Positions 34,735 through 48,654 of a stretch of DNA of 64,000 bases are shown one piece after another (within the stretch, counting starts at the first letter, position 1; each line of letters begins with the position of its first letter). A program made the translations under genes and the position numbers. Under the pieces are notes generated by a model. That model saw only the letters and a list, made by a program, of their open reading frames with translations. It searched no databases and was not told the DNA's origin. This DNA is from Druceiella hillmani (Eukaryota > Arthropoda > Insecta > Lepidoptera > Hepialidae), in assembly GCA_039881145.1 (NCBI GenBank), contig JAYKKI010000008.1, positions 29,184,501 to 29,248,500 on the forward strand, given 5' to 3'.

Positions 34735-35862
34735 TTTTGGTTAATTTCATTTAGTTCAGTCTCTAATTCTGAATTGTTTACACTCCTTATCTGATCGTTT
34801 TTTGTTCTATCATTATTTTTTATCTTAAACCAACATTGTGATTCAGGATGGTAACGTGTACCTTTATTTCTTTTTCACAAATTTTACACGGTCTAACCAT
34901 GGGCTTTACATTTTTATCTTTAATTTTACTTTCGAAAGCTATTATCTTTTTATCAAATGTTTTTTTTATTTACCATGTGCTCTAAACTTCTTATATTATT
35001 AAATAAATCTTGAGTTTCCTTTAAACTATTTCTATCAATTTTATCCGCAATGAAATTCGGTAATCCGGTGGCGATTAGATCAATTAGAGTATGTTTATCT
35101 ATCGACTTATTTATTTCTAATAGCAGTTTCTCTTTTTTTAATGCATACTCCAGTAATGAGCCCTGTCTATATTTAAATAACATTGCATACCTGATCGGTG
35201 ACCAACTCTTATCTGCATATGTCTCACTAAAGTTTTGTTTCCACATAGCCATCTGAATTTATTGTGTATTTAATCAGCATAGAACTATACCAGTCTTTAC
35301 AGGAATCTTCTAAAAATAACCTAAAAATTTCAATTTTTTTGATATCCTCCTCTATGCCTAAACGTGCACATTCCGCTTCAAAGATTGTCATCCAGTGGGA
35401 CACATTGGTAATCTTACTACTAAATTTTTGTATAACAAATTTTTCTGCCATTTTTCCCACATTAAAAGGTTTTGATGATTCATTCTTCATTTCAGCGAAG
35501 CTTTCCATGATTTTTATTAGATATTCTTCAGAGATTCCTGCTGTAGAAGTTTTCGGTGTTTCTTTTTCCTCTAAAAGGTATCCCATGAACTGTTTATTTC
35601 CATCTTCATCACAATAAACCGCCTTTGTTTCTGGGCTCATGGATATCCATACCTGTCGCTTGTCATGCCGTTTTTGTAAAGTAGCTTTGATTTTTTGAAA
35701 GATTTGTGTTTTTATTATTGCATCGTGTAGTTTTACCGGTTGTAATTTATCCGGGAACACAAAGGTATTGCCGTCTAAATCGGTAATTGTTGTTATACAA
35801 ATAATATTTGTCTTCACATCTTCACTGGCCTTGACTACGAATTCGAACTGTAATTTGTCCAT
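34735..35862 (-). pseudogene. Gypsy gag pseudogene with three frame changes
   Basis: The ATG at 35862 lies only 38 bp inside the 5' LTR. Frame 1 runs to 35227 (ends DGYVETKL). It is replaced at about 35250 by frame 2 (MWKQNFSETYADKSWSPIRY), typical Gypsy capsid sequence. Frame 2 ends at 34953. A further shift in an A-run at about 34965 leads into the nucleocapsid segment with CKICEKEIK. Another shift near 34860 leads into RYHPESQCW, so the CCHC zinc knuckle is split by the frameshift. The frame ends KNW-stop at about 34735. Capsid and knuckle content are clear; function is lost unless some shifts are assembly errors in homopolymers. Confidence 0.88.
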
Positions 35863-35900
35863 TATTCTTGGGAATTAGCTGTAGAAATGTTGTTTTATAA

Positions 35901-36236
35901 TGTGTTTCTAATTCTTATCCTTGGATAATATGGTGAACAGTAAAACTATAGCATTGAGTTGCTCTGAAAAGAGATTTATTACATAAACAAATGTTTACAC
36001 TTTTACAAAACAATTTATAACGTTAATTAATTAATCACAAACTCACCTGAAAAGAGAAACAACATTTAAAGCTATTGCTTCACTAGTTCATATCAATTAA
36101 GTATTAAAATATTATATTATATCATATTATAATTCATTGATCGTTTCTAAGAACATAACCTATTTTTCTATCGTGGCGTGGCGACATGTCACAGATCATA
36201 TGCAAACTTCATTCTGAATGAAGTGTCACTCACTTC

Positions 36237-36243
<7 letters not shown>
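35901..36243 (-). repeat. Gypsy 5' LTR
   Basis: 343 bp, colinear with the 3' LTR apart from a 15-bp absence near 36189 and four substitutions. The sequence after the LTR on the minus strand (TTATAAAACAACATTTC) does not start with TGG, so no canonical tRNA primer-binding site is evident. Confidence 0.93.

Positions 36244-36311
<68 letters not shown>
36244..36311. repeat. (TA)n microsatellite, right flank of the Gypsy insertion
   Basis: About 68 bp of TA repeat continuous in type with the tract at 31463-31586, implying one tract split by the insertion. Confidence 0.95.
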
Positions 36312-36315
<4 letters not shown>

Positions 36316-36804
36316 GCATATTCCATTAAAATTTGTGAAAATATGGTAATGATGAATATTAATAACATAATATTTACGTTAAATAAGAAATTAAATACAT
36401 AACGTATTGATAGTCATGTGACCTCCTGAAATATAAATTAAATTGAGATTGAAGAAGTTAAGTTAATTTATTGGGTTTTGTTCGTTAAAGTTCCGTTTTT
36501 AATATCTAGTGATTTTCATTGTTTGTGACGACTCCCTTTATAGAATCTGTTAACTGCGAACGTTTCTTTCACATAACCCTTTTGAAATGACATCGAATCT
36601 ATTCTAAAAAAAAGTTAATATAAGAAAATGAATGTGCCCTTTTTTAATATTGCAACATTTCACTTTAAATTAGTAATACTTTAGAACTAAATGCAAAATT
36701 ACATTAAAATCCTAAAGAAACTCTCAAAAGTTAAGTTGAAATTATGTTGGAGGTTCAAAATTAAAAACATATTTTTTATTATGTTTCAATAGAGCAATTT
36801 TTAG

Positions 36805-36908
36805 AGAACTCCATTGTATTGGACCTTAAGATGGCAATAGAATTTCAAGGCCTTATATTCGTTTAAGCTGAAACTGAAAAAAAACACTGATATCTAAATA
36901 TTTTATAT

Positions 36909-36953
<45 letters not shown>

Positions 36954-37002
36954 TATATTTATACTATTTCCATCAATTATTTCTAAAGGATGCGATCTCG
37001 AT
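36805..37002. repeat. Dispersed repeat, copy 1 (partner at 41301-41432)
   Basis: AGAACTCCATTGTATTGGAC through GGCCTTATATTCGTTTAAGC and ACTGATATCTAAATATTTTA matches 41301-41400 at about 90 per cent by eye. A (TA)n tract (36907-36958) separates this from a further weakly matching block. The family is unknown. Confidence 0.75.
36907..36958. repeat. (TA)n microsatellite
   Basis: About 50 bp of TA repeat located inside the dispersed repeat; the partner copy lacks it. Confidence 0.92.
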
Positions 37003-37730
37003 ACTGTTTGTTTTTGAATTGTTTTCTCTTAAAAGAATCTTAACTAATACAGGTCTACAAATGTTTAGATTATTTACCAAAAATTATATAATATCCGTAA
37101 TAATTTATCTAATAAAATTGTATTAATAATCTTTTCAACCATAGAACCAATAGTTTCTAGAAAGTTAAGTACAAAAACAGACTTAAAAAACAAACATTGT
37201 CATACTACACAGTAATAATAATTAGTTTCGAAAATCTTGAATTTTCTTAATTTTGACAAAGATAAAATTCGATATTTTTTGACACAATTGTATTATTAAT
37301 ATTCTAAAATTTTATTACTGTCAATTTACCCTTTTGATTCCCTTATGGAATATATAAAAAAAATTAAATGGAAGACATTATATGTTTGTTATTAAAATTT
37401 TTTGCTGTTTTATATTTGTTTTTAGAAATTATTTTAAGTTGAATTTAATTCTGTACTAAATGTGGTAAGTATATACAAAAAAAATTAAATGTAGAAATTT
37501 ATTTTAATTTCAATTTAATTTTGTTCTGAATATGACAAATATATCTAGCAAAGAATAAAATGAAAGACATTATATGTTTGTTTTCAGAATGTTTTGCTTG
37601 CCCAGCCTCATATGCGTGATTAAGATAAATCTTTCAACACCTAATCAATCAAAATTGATAGGTTCGTTTAAAGAACCGAATATGGCATGTTATGTTATTT
37701 AGAAATTACCTGTTTTAACGCGTCTCCAAT
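37003..37730. other. No recognisable gene
   Basis: AT-rich. A diverged local duplication is visible around 37360-37600: ATTAAATGGAAGACATTATATGTTTG recurs as AAAATGAAAGACATTATATGTTTG about 190 bp later. Confidence 0.5.
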
Positions 37731-39706
<1,976 letters not shown>

Positions 39707-40678
39707 CAAGATGTAAAAATACGTAGTTATCTCAAAAACTATGAAATTTATATCGCTATTGTTTTTCGGACAATTTCGGAAAGTTTCAAGTAGCTCAGTT
39801 TTTTTATAACTTTAACTTTAACAGTTTCCGAAATAGAGGGGGACATTATTGTTTGTGAACATTTTCAACAATATATAGAAAGAACTATCTTGTATGAAGC
39901 TTCGAATGCAAGAATAATTCAGTAATCCTTATAACTTGTACTGCCAAATGATGTTCCACTTAATAACAGTTATAATACATAATAGTAGATTCTGAGAAAA
40001 AAGTTGTTATTATTTTAAACAATGTCTTTGGAATTACTTTACACAAAGTTCTGAAATATTTTTTTTAAGTTTTTGCCTGATTTAAAATTTTCCAAATAAA
40101 TATTTTTGAGTGTACTATTGAGATATATACGAGCAATGCTTTACAACTATGCCAATTTTTTATATCAAACGGTTTTGGAGGAAAACAGCGGTCACAGATG
40201 GACAGACAGGCATGAGTGAATGTTTCGAAGTGTTTGAGACATGAGTTGACATGAGTGAATGTTTCGAAGTGTTTCGATTTTTCCTTTTAATATACGAAAC
40301 CCTAAAACTAATTTAACACGTCATTAAAATTTTCATTCAGATATATTCCTCACGCTAATACAATATACTTTTGTTATTCTCAGTTATATTAATGTAATTA
40401 AGAAGCAAGGCATGCAAATTTGTGAGTGTGAGACAATTTCTAAAACAATCTAGTCGATTTTAAAGTAAACGTGTTACACCCTGCGTTCTAACATAGGCTA
40501 TAGTTTATTCGGTTTTATACGTTGTTACTAAAAAAGCTTACGCCTATATTTCAAAATGAAACCTTAAAGAAAAGGTGAAACGTGAAATTATTATTCTAAC
40601 TTTAGATTAGTTTTAAGAGGAAAAATCGAGTGTGTGAAAAAGCAACACTTTACGGTTAATTTTATATGAATAACCTCT

Positions 40679-40695
40679 CTCTCTCTCTCTCTCTG
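40679..40695. repeat. (CT)n microsatellite
   Basis: A short CT repeat, about 50 bp upstream of a CpG-rich patch; CT/GA tracts occur near some arthropod promoters. Confidence 0.9.
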
Positions 40696-40744
40696 GATTA
40701 ATCTAAAGTAAACCTCCGGTTATCTCATCTGATAATTTAACCTT

Positions 40745-40870
40745 TGACTTCTCGTGTCACCATTCCGCACACTCGACCACTCGAGCCGACGCCGTGTCAG
40801 CTGCGACTACCGAAGGCAATTGAAATGAGACTGCTGAAAAACAAGTAAATTTTATTCTTATAAAATAAAT
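40745..40870 (+). promoter_or_regulatory. CpG-rich patch with short ATG frame and donor-like site, possible first exon
   Basis: The sequence around 40760-40820 (CCGCACACTCGACC, GAGCCGACGCCGTGTCAGC) is much richer in CpG than its surroundings and follows a (CT)n tract. It contains ATGAGACTGCTGAAAAACAA at about 40827-40846, followed by GTAAATTT, a plausible splice donor. This fits a promoter plus a tiny coding first exon, but no downstream exon is recognisable, so it is only a hypothesis. Confidence 0.25.
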
Positions 40871-41226
40871 AAACTTCAAATATGGTTTATAATAACGCTT
40901 CTATCTAATAAAAAAAAATATTAATTGAAATAATATTCATAAGTCTAAGGTCCGGTATACGTCGAGTGATTTTGTTATCAGTGTTTTAAATTTAAACTAA
41001 ACGTTTGTAACTGAAATAGATGACATGTTACATGGATTATTATAAATGTATATTGCTGGGTATTTCGTATCTGATATAATAAAAATGAAATTTTATAGCG
41101 TTAAAAATATTTCTTAAAACTGTATTATTTTTCATGAATCGAAAATTGTTTAGAATTTTTAAGATTTGTATTTATAATTTACTGGAAAAGTCTCTCATAT
41201 TCTACGGGGATGATAACTAGTTGACA

Positions 41227-41320
41227 TGTAATTTTTATTTACTCCAATGTATTGAACATGTATTTTTTATTCACTCCAATGTATTGGACATGTATTTTTT
41301 AGAACTCCAATATATTGGAC
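41227..41320. repeat. 32-bp tandem repeat, about three copies
   Basis: TGTATTTTTTATTCACTCCAATG-type units with period 32 lead directly into the dispersed repeat at 41301. Confidence 0.8.
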
Positions 41321-41432
41321 CTTAAGTTGGCAATACAATTTCAAGGCCTTGTATACGTTTAAGCTGAAACTGAAAAAAATACTGATATCTAAATATTTTA
41401 AATTTAAGGATTGGAAGGTTATGCTCTCGGTA
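41301..41432. repeat. Dispersed repeat, copy 2 (partner at 36805-37002)
   Basis: Matches 36805-36909 closely and continues beyond the point where the partner carries a (TA)n tract (AAGGTTATGCTCTCGGTAT against AAGGATGCGATCTCGATAC). Confidence 0.72.
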
Positions 41433-41776
41433 TGGTCCCATGAACAAAATTGTTAGAATCTGAGTATGGAAATTGAAGATGTATCATAGAATTCGTTAAC
41501 ACTGAATAGCGCAGATGCTGTGATAGAGTTTCGATAATTTAGGTCCAATCAGTTTGAATGATTCTTCTTTAATTTAAAAGAATATACTCTCACTACAGTT
41601 CCGCTACAGTTTACATAAATTTACACTTCAGCAAAATCAGGATGCAATGAGGGAATCAGAAAGTGTTCATAGGAACTCTTCAGTGATGGGCAGCAAACTC
41701 ATCGAGTTTAAAATCGTTTGACTCGTCTTAACGTAGCAAGAAAGTAATTGAATAAATACATAGGTAAGTATTTACG

Positions 41777-41777
<1 letters not shown>

Positions 41778-41829
<52 letters not shown>

Positions 41830-41835
41830 ATATTA
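41778..41835. repeat. (TA)n microsatellite
   Basis: About 58 bp of TA repeat abutting the inverted ~120-bp array. Confidence 0.93.
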
Positions 41836-41861
41836 TAATTTCAACCTTTGATCCATAAATA

Positions 41862-42460
41862 TTGATGTTGCAGATGCACTCCCTGTTAAACCCTGAGACT
41901 CCAAGATCTGCTGTTTTATTTGTATTGTGTATCTCAAAGAAAGACTCTGTCATTGCACTTTGGGTACCAGCTCTTCAGTCTAGATACTGCAATCGTATTG
42001 AACTTGAGAAACTTGAGGATTTGCTGTTTTTAAATTGGTATTGTGAATCTCAAGCAGAATCTCTGGTATTCAAATCTGCGTTTCAACTCCCCATTCCTGA
42101 TACTACAGAGACATTAGTATTTTCTGAGTCTAAGCCAGAGCCTCTACTACTAAACTCCGAGTTTCAACTCCTAAATTGACGCTGTGGGGGTACCGTATGC
42201 ACAAACCGTGAAACTTGAGGATTTACTGCTTTCAAATTAGTATTGTGGGTGTCAAGCAGACACTCTGTCAATAAATTCCCGGCTCCAATTCCTCAGTCCT
42301 CATGCTGCAGGGGTACTGCCTGCTTAAATCGTGAAATATTAAGAACCTGTTGTTTTTAAATTAGTATTATGAATCTCAAGCAGGGGCTCTGTCATTTAAC
42401 TTCGGATTCCGATTCCACAGTAAGATGCTACGCTGCAATGGTACGGCCTGTTTTGTCAAA
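41862..42460 (-). repeat. Second array of the ~120-bp repeat, opposite orientation (about five units)
   Basis: On the plus strand this is the reverse complement of the units at 24200-25585. TTCAACTCC/TCCAATTCC-type blocks lie at about 41966, 42081, 42162, 42283 and 42405, giving spacings of 115, 81, 121 and 122 bp. Between them are CTTGAGGATTTGCTG, TTTAAATTAGTATTGTG and TCTCAAGCAGA, the complement of the unit's hairpin block. A 105-codon frame (41862-42179 +) crosses several units but stops within the array and is probably fortuitous. Confidence 0.85.
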
Positions 42461-43014
42461 AATCAATCAATTTCCATGATTCGTTTTTTTTATTTAAAAG
42501 GCCCCAGTGTATTGTCATAAAAAAATTGTGCAAACGAATGTAATAAAAATCTATCTTCTGCTTTCACGACTCTGTGAAACATATAGTACTTTACTTTATA
42601 TTTTACAGGGGACTCGTTTTTATTTTTCAGTATTCTGATTATTTTTTTACATATTAAACTTTAAGTTTAATTACGTTCGTAATGTCTATAAGCTTTTTGA
42701 GAACTTTGCGACGAGCTCTTAATGGGCAGGATTTTTCAATGGCTCTTATTGGTATAATACTTTGAAACTTGGTATAAACTTTTGAACTTTGGTATAATAC
42801 TACAAATTTTGAAACTTGTATGTATGTTGCAAGTGAATGACAAATACCGTAATATCAGTTATGTTAATACATATTAGTTTTTAATAAACTAAAATTTAAT
42901 AAACTATGCGCGTGTAATTGAAATTTCATATCAAATTTGTTCCACAAGCAGGAATAGATAGACATATAAAAAATATGATATATAAAAATATGATAGATCA
43001 TATGAAAAAGACAA

Positions 43015-43140
43015 GTATAAACCTGTCGAGTTTAAGTGAAAACAGTACTACGGAAGTTCCGTACACACTTTGGCTAATATATATGTATATTTAAATATTT
43101 AAGGGTCGATAGTATTTCTTTAATTTCTTTTTTACTATTT
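43015..43140. repeat. Dispersed repeat, copy 1 (partner at 46570-46690)
   Basis: Shared blocks: AACCTGTCGAGT or AACCTGTCAAGT, GTACTACGGAAGTTCCGTA or GTACTACGTGGGTTCCGTA, and ATAGTATTTCT. Coding capacity is absent. Confidence 0.55.
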
Positions 43141-44194
43141 GTGAATATTGATATTATTTCCACCATGTAAATGTATTGCCTGGTTACGTTAGACTCGAAG
43201 AACGAAAACGCTCGGTGAGCGAAAAAGCATCCACTTGATGTCTCTTTAAAACATCCAGAACACGTTATTCGTGTTATGGCACTTATAATAATAGCCAGAA
43301 CATGTTGTGGGTAACTCAAAAAGAACACAATACGAAATTTGCGTTGCGGTTCTCATAATTTTCGACTAGGCGTGGTGCTTATAAAAAAAACTATAACGCG
43401 TTTTAACATGTGTATCACGTATCCACGACAAAAAACTTGGCTGAATTTTTCTTTTTAATGTATCAATGCAAGTTGAGCAAAAGAATTTTGAAGTGAATTT
43501 TTTTTAAATGAGTTAGATGTTACGCTGCCGTTGAAGTGACCAATTTAATTTTATTTTGTTAAAAATAAAAGTAGAACATTTTGCTAAATACTGTTGTATG
43601 CTATCTATCTTAAACTGTGTTTTTATATTTGTTAAATATTTGTGCGTAAGTTCAACATATAAAAATGTTGGCTATTATTAAATAAGACTAATAAAGCGTT
43701 TAAAGCATGTTAAATGTTATTCTTAATTTCTATACTGTATTCTTTATTTATTTGACACGACATATTTTTAACTCTGGTGGGCACAAGCGTTAACTTTGAA
43801 CAGATGCATGTAACGTTTGCGTTAAACGTCTCTGATGAACATGCTCTGTGTAATTTACTTATTTATAAGCGAGGAGTAAAAATTTGACAAAGCTATATAT
43901 ATATTTTTTATCATTTCATTTCAATCTTTATTTTATTAAAAACATGCAGAAGCAGAATACAATTAAATCCGAGGTCCTTTAATTTTAAAAATATTTTTCA
44001 GCCAATCTGGTGATAGCAGATATTGAAGTTTTTCAAATGAAATACAGTCCAATGGAAAAAGGTGTAAAAATAATTTCAATTATGCTATTGCTGTCTTGGA
44101 CCACCTATCGTATTAATGAGTGCATATTAACATAAATCAGCATGCATGATAGACTGTCCTCTATAGTTGTCCATGTCATTAGTCATGTCCATCC

Positions 44195-44425
44195 ATCCTC
44201 AGATACTTCGGACATATTACAAGAAAAAATCCAGACAACTTAGAGCACATCGTCCTATCAGGAAAAGTCGAGGGGATAAGATCCCTTGACCATAGGTCGA
44301 CTCGTTGGACTAGTTTACAAGCAGTCTACAAATGACCGTCAAAAAGGCCGTATCATTTGTGTAAGATTACGAGAGAGCCAAAAATGCTCACCAAGATGGC
44401 ATCTATCATTGCGGGCCAACGTTCT
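44195..44425 (+). pseudogene. LINE reverse transcriptase C-terminal fragment
   Basis: The plus strand reads ILRYFGHITRKNPDNLEHIV, LSGKVEGIRSLDHRSTRWTS and, after a stop, a weak CKITREPKM segment. YFGHI-R-NLE-GK-EG-R...RW is the conserved C-terminal block of LINE endonuclease-RT proteins. It is a different, more diverged lineage copy than that at 30973. It is 5'-truncated and is followed within ~50 bp by a 43-bp tandem repeat that may be the element's 3' tail. Confidence 0.78.
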
Positions 44426-44465
44426 CAGTGTGGTTGAACGTTTAAGAAGAAGAACGATTGTGAAA

Positions 44466-44722
44466 TATGTAAAATTGTAAACTTATAAAAATTTAATTGG
44501 TCCTTTTATATGTAAAATTGTAAACTTATAAAAATTTAATTGGTCCTTTTATATGTAAAATTGTAAACTTATAAAAATTTAATTGGTCCTTTTATATGTA
44601 AAATTGTAAACTTATAAAAATTTAATTGGTCCTTTTATATGTAAAATTGTAAACTTATAAAAATTTAATTGGTCGTTTTATATGTAAAATTGTAAACTTA
44701 TAAAAATTAAATTGGTCCTTTT
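44466..44722 (+). repeat. 43-bp tandem repeat, six copies
   Basis: GGTC occurs at 44499, 44542, 44585, 44628, 44671 and 44714, an exact 43-bp period. The unit contains TGTAAAATTGTAAACTTATA and AAAATTTAATTGGTCCTTTT. Copies are almost identical (one C-to-G near 44674, one change in the last copy). The position just after a LINE fragment suggests amplification of a 3' UTR end. Confidence 0.95.
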
Positions 44723-45601
44723 GTCGATATGATTAGTCTTCCTAGCAACTATTTTTATTGAGAAAGAATGGACAGCTACTGTAATATAATACAGCTGCGT
44801 AATATTAATAGCTTCGGCAGTGATGTAGCATGAGCATCGCATCTGTATTGCACGCCCTGTAAAAAACGTGAAGGATTTATTCCAACCTTCCGAAAGAATC
44901 AGATAAACAAGTCAGATTAAAAATAATATATGTCAGTATGTATAATGACATGTGCAGCGAAGAGGTTTAAAGAAATGAGAAATATAGTCATTAATTTCTA
45001 GGTTGGTAGTTTCTTTAAAATAAAAATATTCTAACAATTATGAGCAAACATACTGTATATTCCAACGAATCAATTCATGTAAGGTATTAAAATTGTATAC
45101 GACAATACCTCTTAATGCACCGGCATTCTTTCAAAGTTAGACATTGTACGTGAAAGACGACATCGACGAAAATATAACAAAGACATTCGATGGAGTTGAG
45201 CAAATAAAACCGTTCCACAGACTGAAACACAAAGGCTGAATACAAACGGATTTTAAACTTAGTTTGAAATCCTCCGAAGGAATTATACTTTTGAATTCGT
45301 ACGAAATTTTTGTGATTAAAACAAGCAAAGCCTTCAAAAAGCTAAGAGAGTCGAACCATTTTAGAATTATTTTATTTTAATTACCCCTTAACACAATACT
45401 TTTACATTTAAATGAAAAAAATATAACGGCCACGATTACGTAGTTTAATTATTTGACAGACCATAATAAATGACATTTTAAATTAAAAGTTTATAAATAT
45501 TTTTATGACATTTCAAGAAAAAACACAGTTACAAGTAAAGACATAATGAACGGAAAGATGGTGGTGACGATCTATTTGAAAATAAAAAGAAAGTACATAA
45601 T

Positions 45602-45625
45602 TTTGTAGTGATTCATCACTACAAA
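45602..45625. repeat. 24-bp inverted repeat
   Basis: TTTGTAGTGAT, two bases, then its exact complement ATCACTACAAA. Confidence 0.75.
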
Positions 45626-46569
45626 GTGATATACTTTATATGTCACGTAATAGAAGACACTTCGCAGACAAACGAAATACGTCTGAGTATTTGATTGATA
45701 TTTATTGTCAAATGGAAGAAATTTAAATAATACTCGAGAATTTAAGAACGATATTACTTCAGTCAAGCTACAAGTACCAACAATCTTGTTATTTTCCCAC
45801 GTGTAACTGGGTGGAAAATCAAATGACACGTAAATATAGCCTTATTAAATCAAATGACAAAGTTTAAAAAAGGTATTTCCGTCAAATTTCTTTTTTTCGT
45901 ATTTATATATCGTACTCTAAATCATGTTATTATACATATTTTTAATCTGTAATAGGGGACTAGTCTTGTTTTAAATAATACTTGAAAATCAATAAAACCA
46001 TAACCTTTATCAGAGCTTTACTTAGAGAACGAAATTAATTTTTTTTATTTGAGAACATGGAAATTATTTGAAGTACATAATAAATATACTGTTCTTATAT
46101 TCTTTTTTAATTTTGTTATACTGTTATTCTAGTAGAAGACCCAGGAAAAAAACAATTGATAAGCAAACTTTCTTATGAACGTTATCTTTCAACCGATTCA
46201 AATATAACTTTTTTACTGAATTCAATTTATAACAATATATAATATCTACCAACTTAAATAAATTTACATAATGGCATAACCGAAAGCTCGAATGGTAGAT
46301 AATGATTTACATAATTTGTCTTCAATTTTGTGTGTATACTTAATACATAATATATTATAATTGATGTGTATTGTAGAGTGGGTATAGTGTTGATTATGTT
46401 AAGGGTGAGGGTGAATACGGCGCGTAACATAGTTTTCATATGAACATAATGTTATATGAGTCGATATGTATATAACAATGACAGTTTGATTTAACATTAA
46501 AATGACTATGTCTTTATAAAAGCTACGCGTATATTAATAGCTGCGTAGATAAAACAGAAAAATTAAACT

Positions 46570-46690
46570 ACAGTCAAAAACCTGTCAAGTACGAATAGAA
46601 CTTGTACTACGTGGGTTCCGTAGATATTTAAGCATTTGTAAACATTTAACGGTACATAGTATTTCTATTAAACTATTTACAGATATATCT
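46570..46690. repeat. Dispersed repeat, copy 2 (partner at 43015-43140)
   Basis: Same ordered blocks as the partner copy, including the GTACTAC...TTCCGTA core and TTAACGGTACATAGTATTTCT. Confidence 0.55.
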
Positions 46691-47264
46691 TTCACAAGAT
46701 ATATTCACAAGTCACAAGATATATTTCACAAGTGTAAAAATATACGTTTTCTCTAATTTCCTAATCAGATTTTACTAACCTTGCTCTTTTCGTGATTGTA
46801 GGTTCAGTAATTTCGAAAATAAGGAAGTGAAGCACTGCACAATTTTCATTTTATTTTTAGAATTTCTTTAAATACGAATAAAAACATTCTGAAAAATATT
46901 TTGACCACTTTATTTAGTCACTTTTTAATACCTATATGATTATTATAAAAAAGTTAGCTAGTACAAATATGTGGTTTGTTAAGAAGGTATATTGTTATGC
47001 CAAATTTCAAGTTTCTACGTCACATGGTTTCTTAGAAATTTTACTGTGAGAGAGGGACAGTTAGACACGTAATTGATCTAATAATGATTCCGTATTTTAC
47101 TTTGAGGCAGGGAAACCTAAAAAGGATGTATACGTTCAAGTTTCACATCCGATATATAGAGACGATCCAGTGGTGAGGAATGAATGTACTCGTAGCCTTA
47201 TCAATTCCTTATTAGGAATGTGAAGTATCTGAAAGTAAATGGCAGTAAATATAAGTTTACAGTT

Positions 47265-47870
47265 TTAGAAACGAAGGATACGAGTGGTGTAAGTTAGAAC
47301 ACCAACGTTTTCGAATGTTTGTTCCTTGGCGTACGTTGAGAATCGTTTTTTTTGAAACTCAACCCGTAAAATCGAGCTAAAATAAGTCAAATTTATTCGC
47401 TTATTTTGTACAATTCCTGTTAAAACTTTGCAATCAACAGCATTTTTATGTAAACTTTCGACATGCTTTCTTGTTACGTTAACTAATGCTTCCTTTTTAT
47501 TTAAATTTCTAATGAGAAGAACAATGCAATCCACCTTTAATTCGAACTTATATGGTGTACCCACTTACAGATAAAGAATACAAAAAAATCTCCTGAATAA
47601 GTAAATATTTCATAATGATTATCACAAATTATTTTTTCATAGCTGTAATAAATATTAGCTTCACTTAGCATGTGATTGAATACATCGTTATTTGTTATAA
47701 CGCTATTTTCATTTTTTTGGTGCAAACACAACTGAATTTAACATACGTTATGTTAAAATATTTTCTGCAATTTACCGTAAATATCATTAATTATATTATT
47801 GTGATCGTCAACTAATATTTTTTTCAAAATTCAAAAAACTCTGATTCGAGTGATAAAGCCCTCTTATTTT
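47265..47870 (-). pseudogene. Helitron PIF1-like helicase fragment 1
   Basis: On the minus strand: NIINDIYGKLQKIF (about 47800), LHQKNENSVITNNDVFNHML, SEANIYYSYEKIICDNHYE, KFELKVDCIVLLIRNLNKKE, SLHKNAVDCKVLTGIVQNKR and KEQTFENVGVL. This follows the C-terminal part of the helicase of Rep-Hel Helitron proteins: the APKN block, the PG-Y-S-D block, the LKVG-LLRNL block and the QG-QT block. It is broken by at least one frameshift near 47540 and shortened between KRFS and KEQTFE. Neither Rep domain nor Walker A motif is seen. Confidence 0.75.
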
Positions 47871-48654
47871 GAATTAAAATGACATAATTGAATGTAACAC
47901 ACTCATATCATCTTGTAACGTAATTTGCAAGTAATGTTACACGTTATCCATATACCTCAATACATCGTCCTAATAGAATACTAACTCCGTATAGTTATTT
48001 ACGTAAAACTTCGCTTATTTCTAAGCAAATAGATGTCTGAATAAAGATATAATTGAAATAATAGTTTTAAACTAATCAAATATAAAGCGGCATTCAATAA
48101 ACTGAAAAACGGAAGTGTACAAAGAGTGGGTATCATTATTTTAATTTATTTTATATATGAAGTTAAAAAAAATTAATTTGTTCCTATACCAATATTAATT
48201 AATTTAGGAAGGACATTTTCTTTAAATCTATCGATAACGAAATGGACCATGCACGATCAAGAAGTTTCGAAAGACAATTGCTCAATTTTTAAGTTTTATT
48301 TTAGTCGATTACTTCAATACAGCAATTATACTCTTAACTACATTATTTTTATACAAACTCCTAATACTTATCTTACGCTATGAAGAAAAAAGTGGACAAG
48401 GCCACAGTGGATGCATTACGGAATGCATTAACTACGAAAATTCATTAAACATGCAAAATTCTTTAAAGTAAATAATTAAACTATTAAACTGTGGAACAAT
48501 AGGACAAATAAATACTGACAAATGATAATTTCATTTAAAAGAAATTAATTGTTATAAAGTGGATTAAGTTTAAAACTTCAGTATAAACTAAACTTTTCGT
48601 TCAATATAAACTACGTGACCTTGTTCACTGTGTTCAATAATATAAAACATCAAA

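Noticed and set aside
32097..35617. Plus-strand reading frames of 68-117 codons across the Gypsy element
   Set aside because: They are antisense shadows of the minus-strand gag and pol frames.
41862..42179. 105-codon plus-strand frame with internal repeats
   Set aside because: It runs through the degenerate ~120-bp repeat units; unit lengths are not multiples of three and other units are closed, so coding is unlikely.
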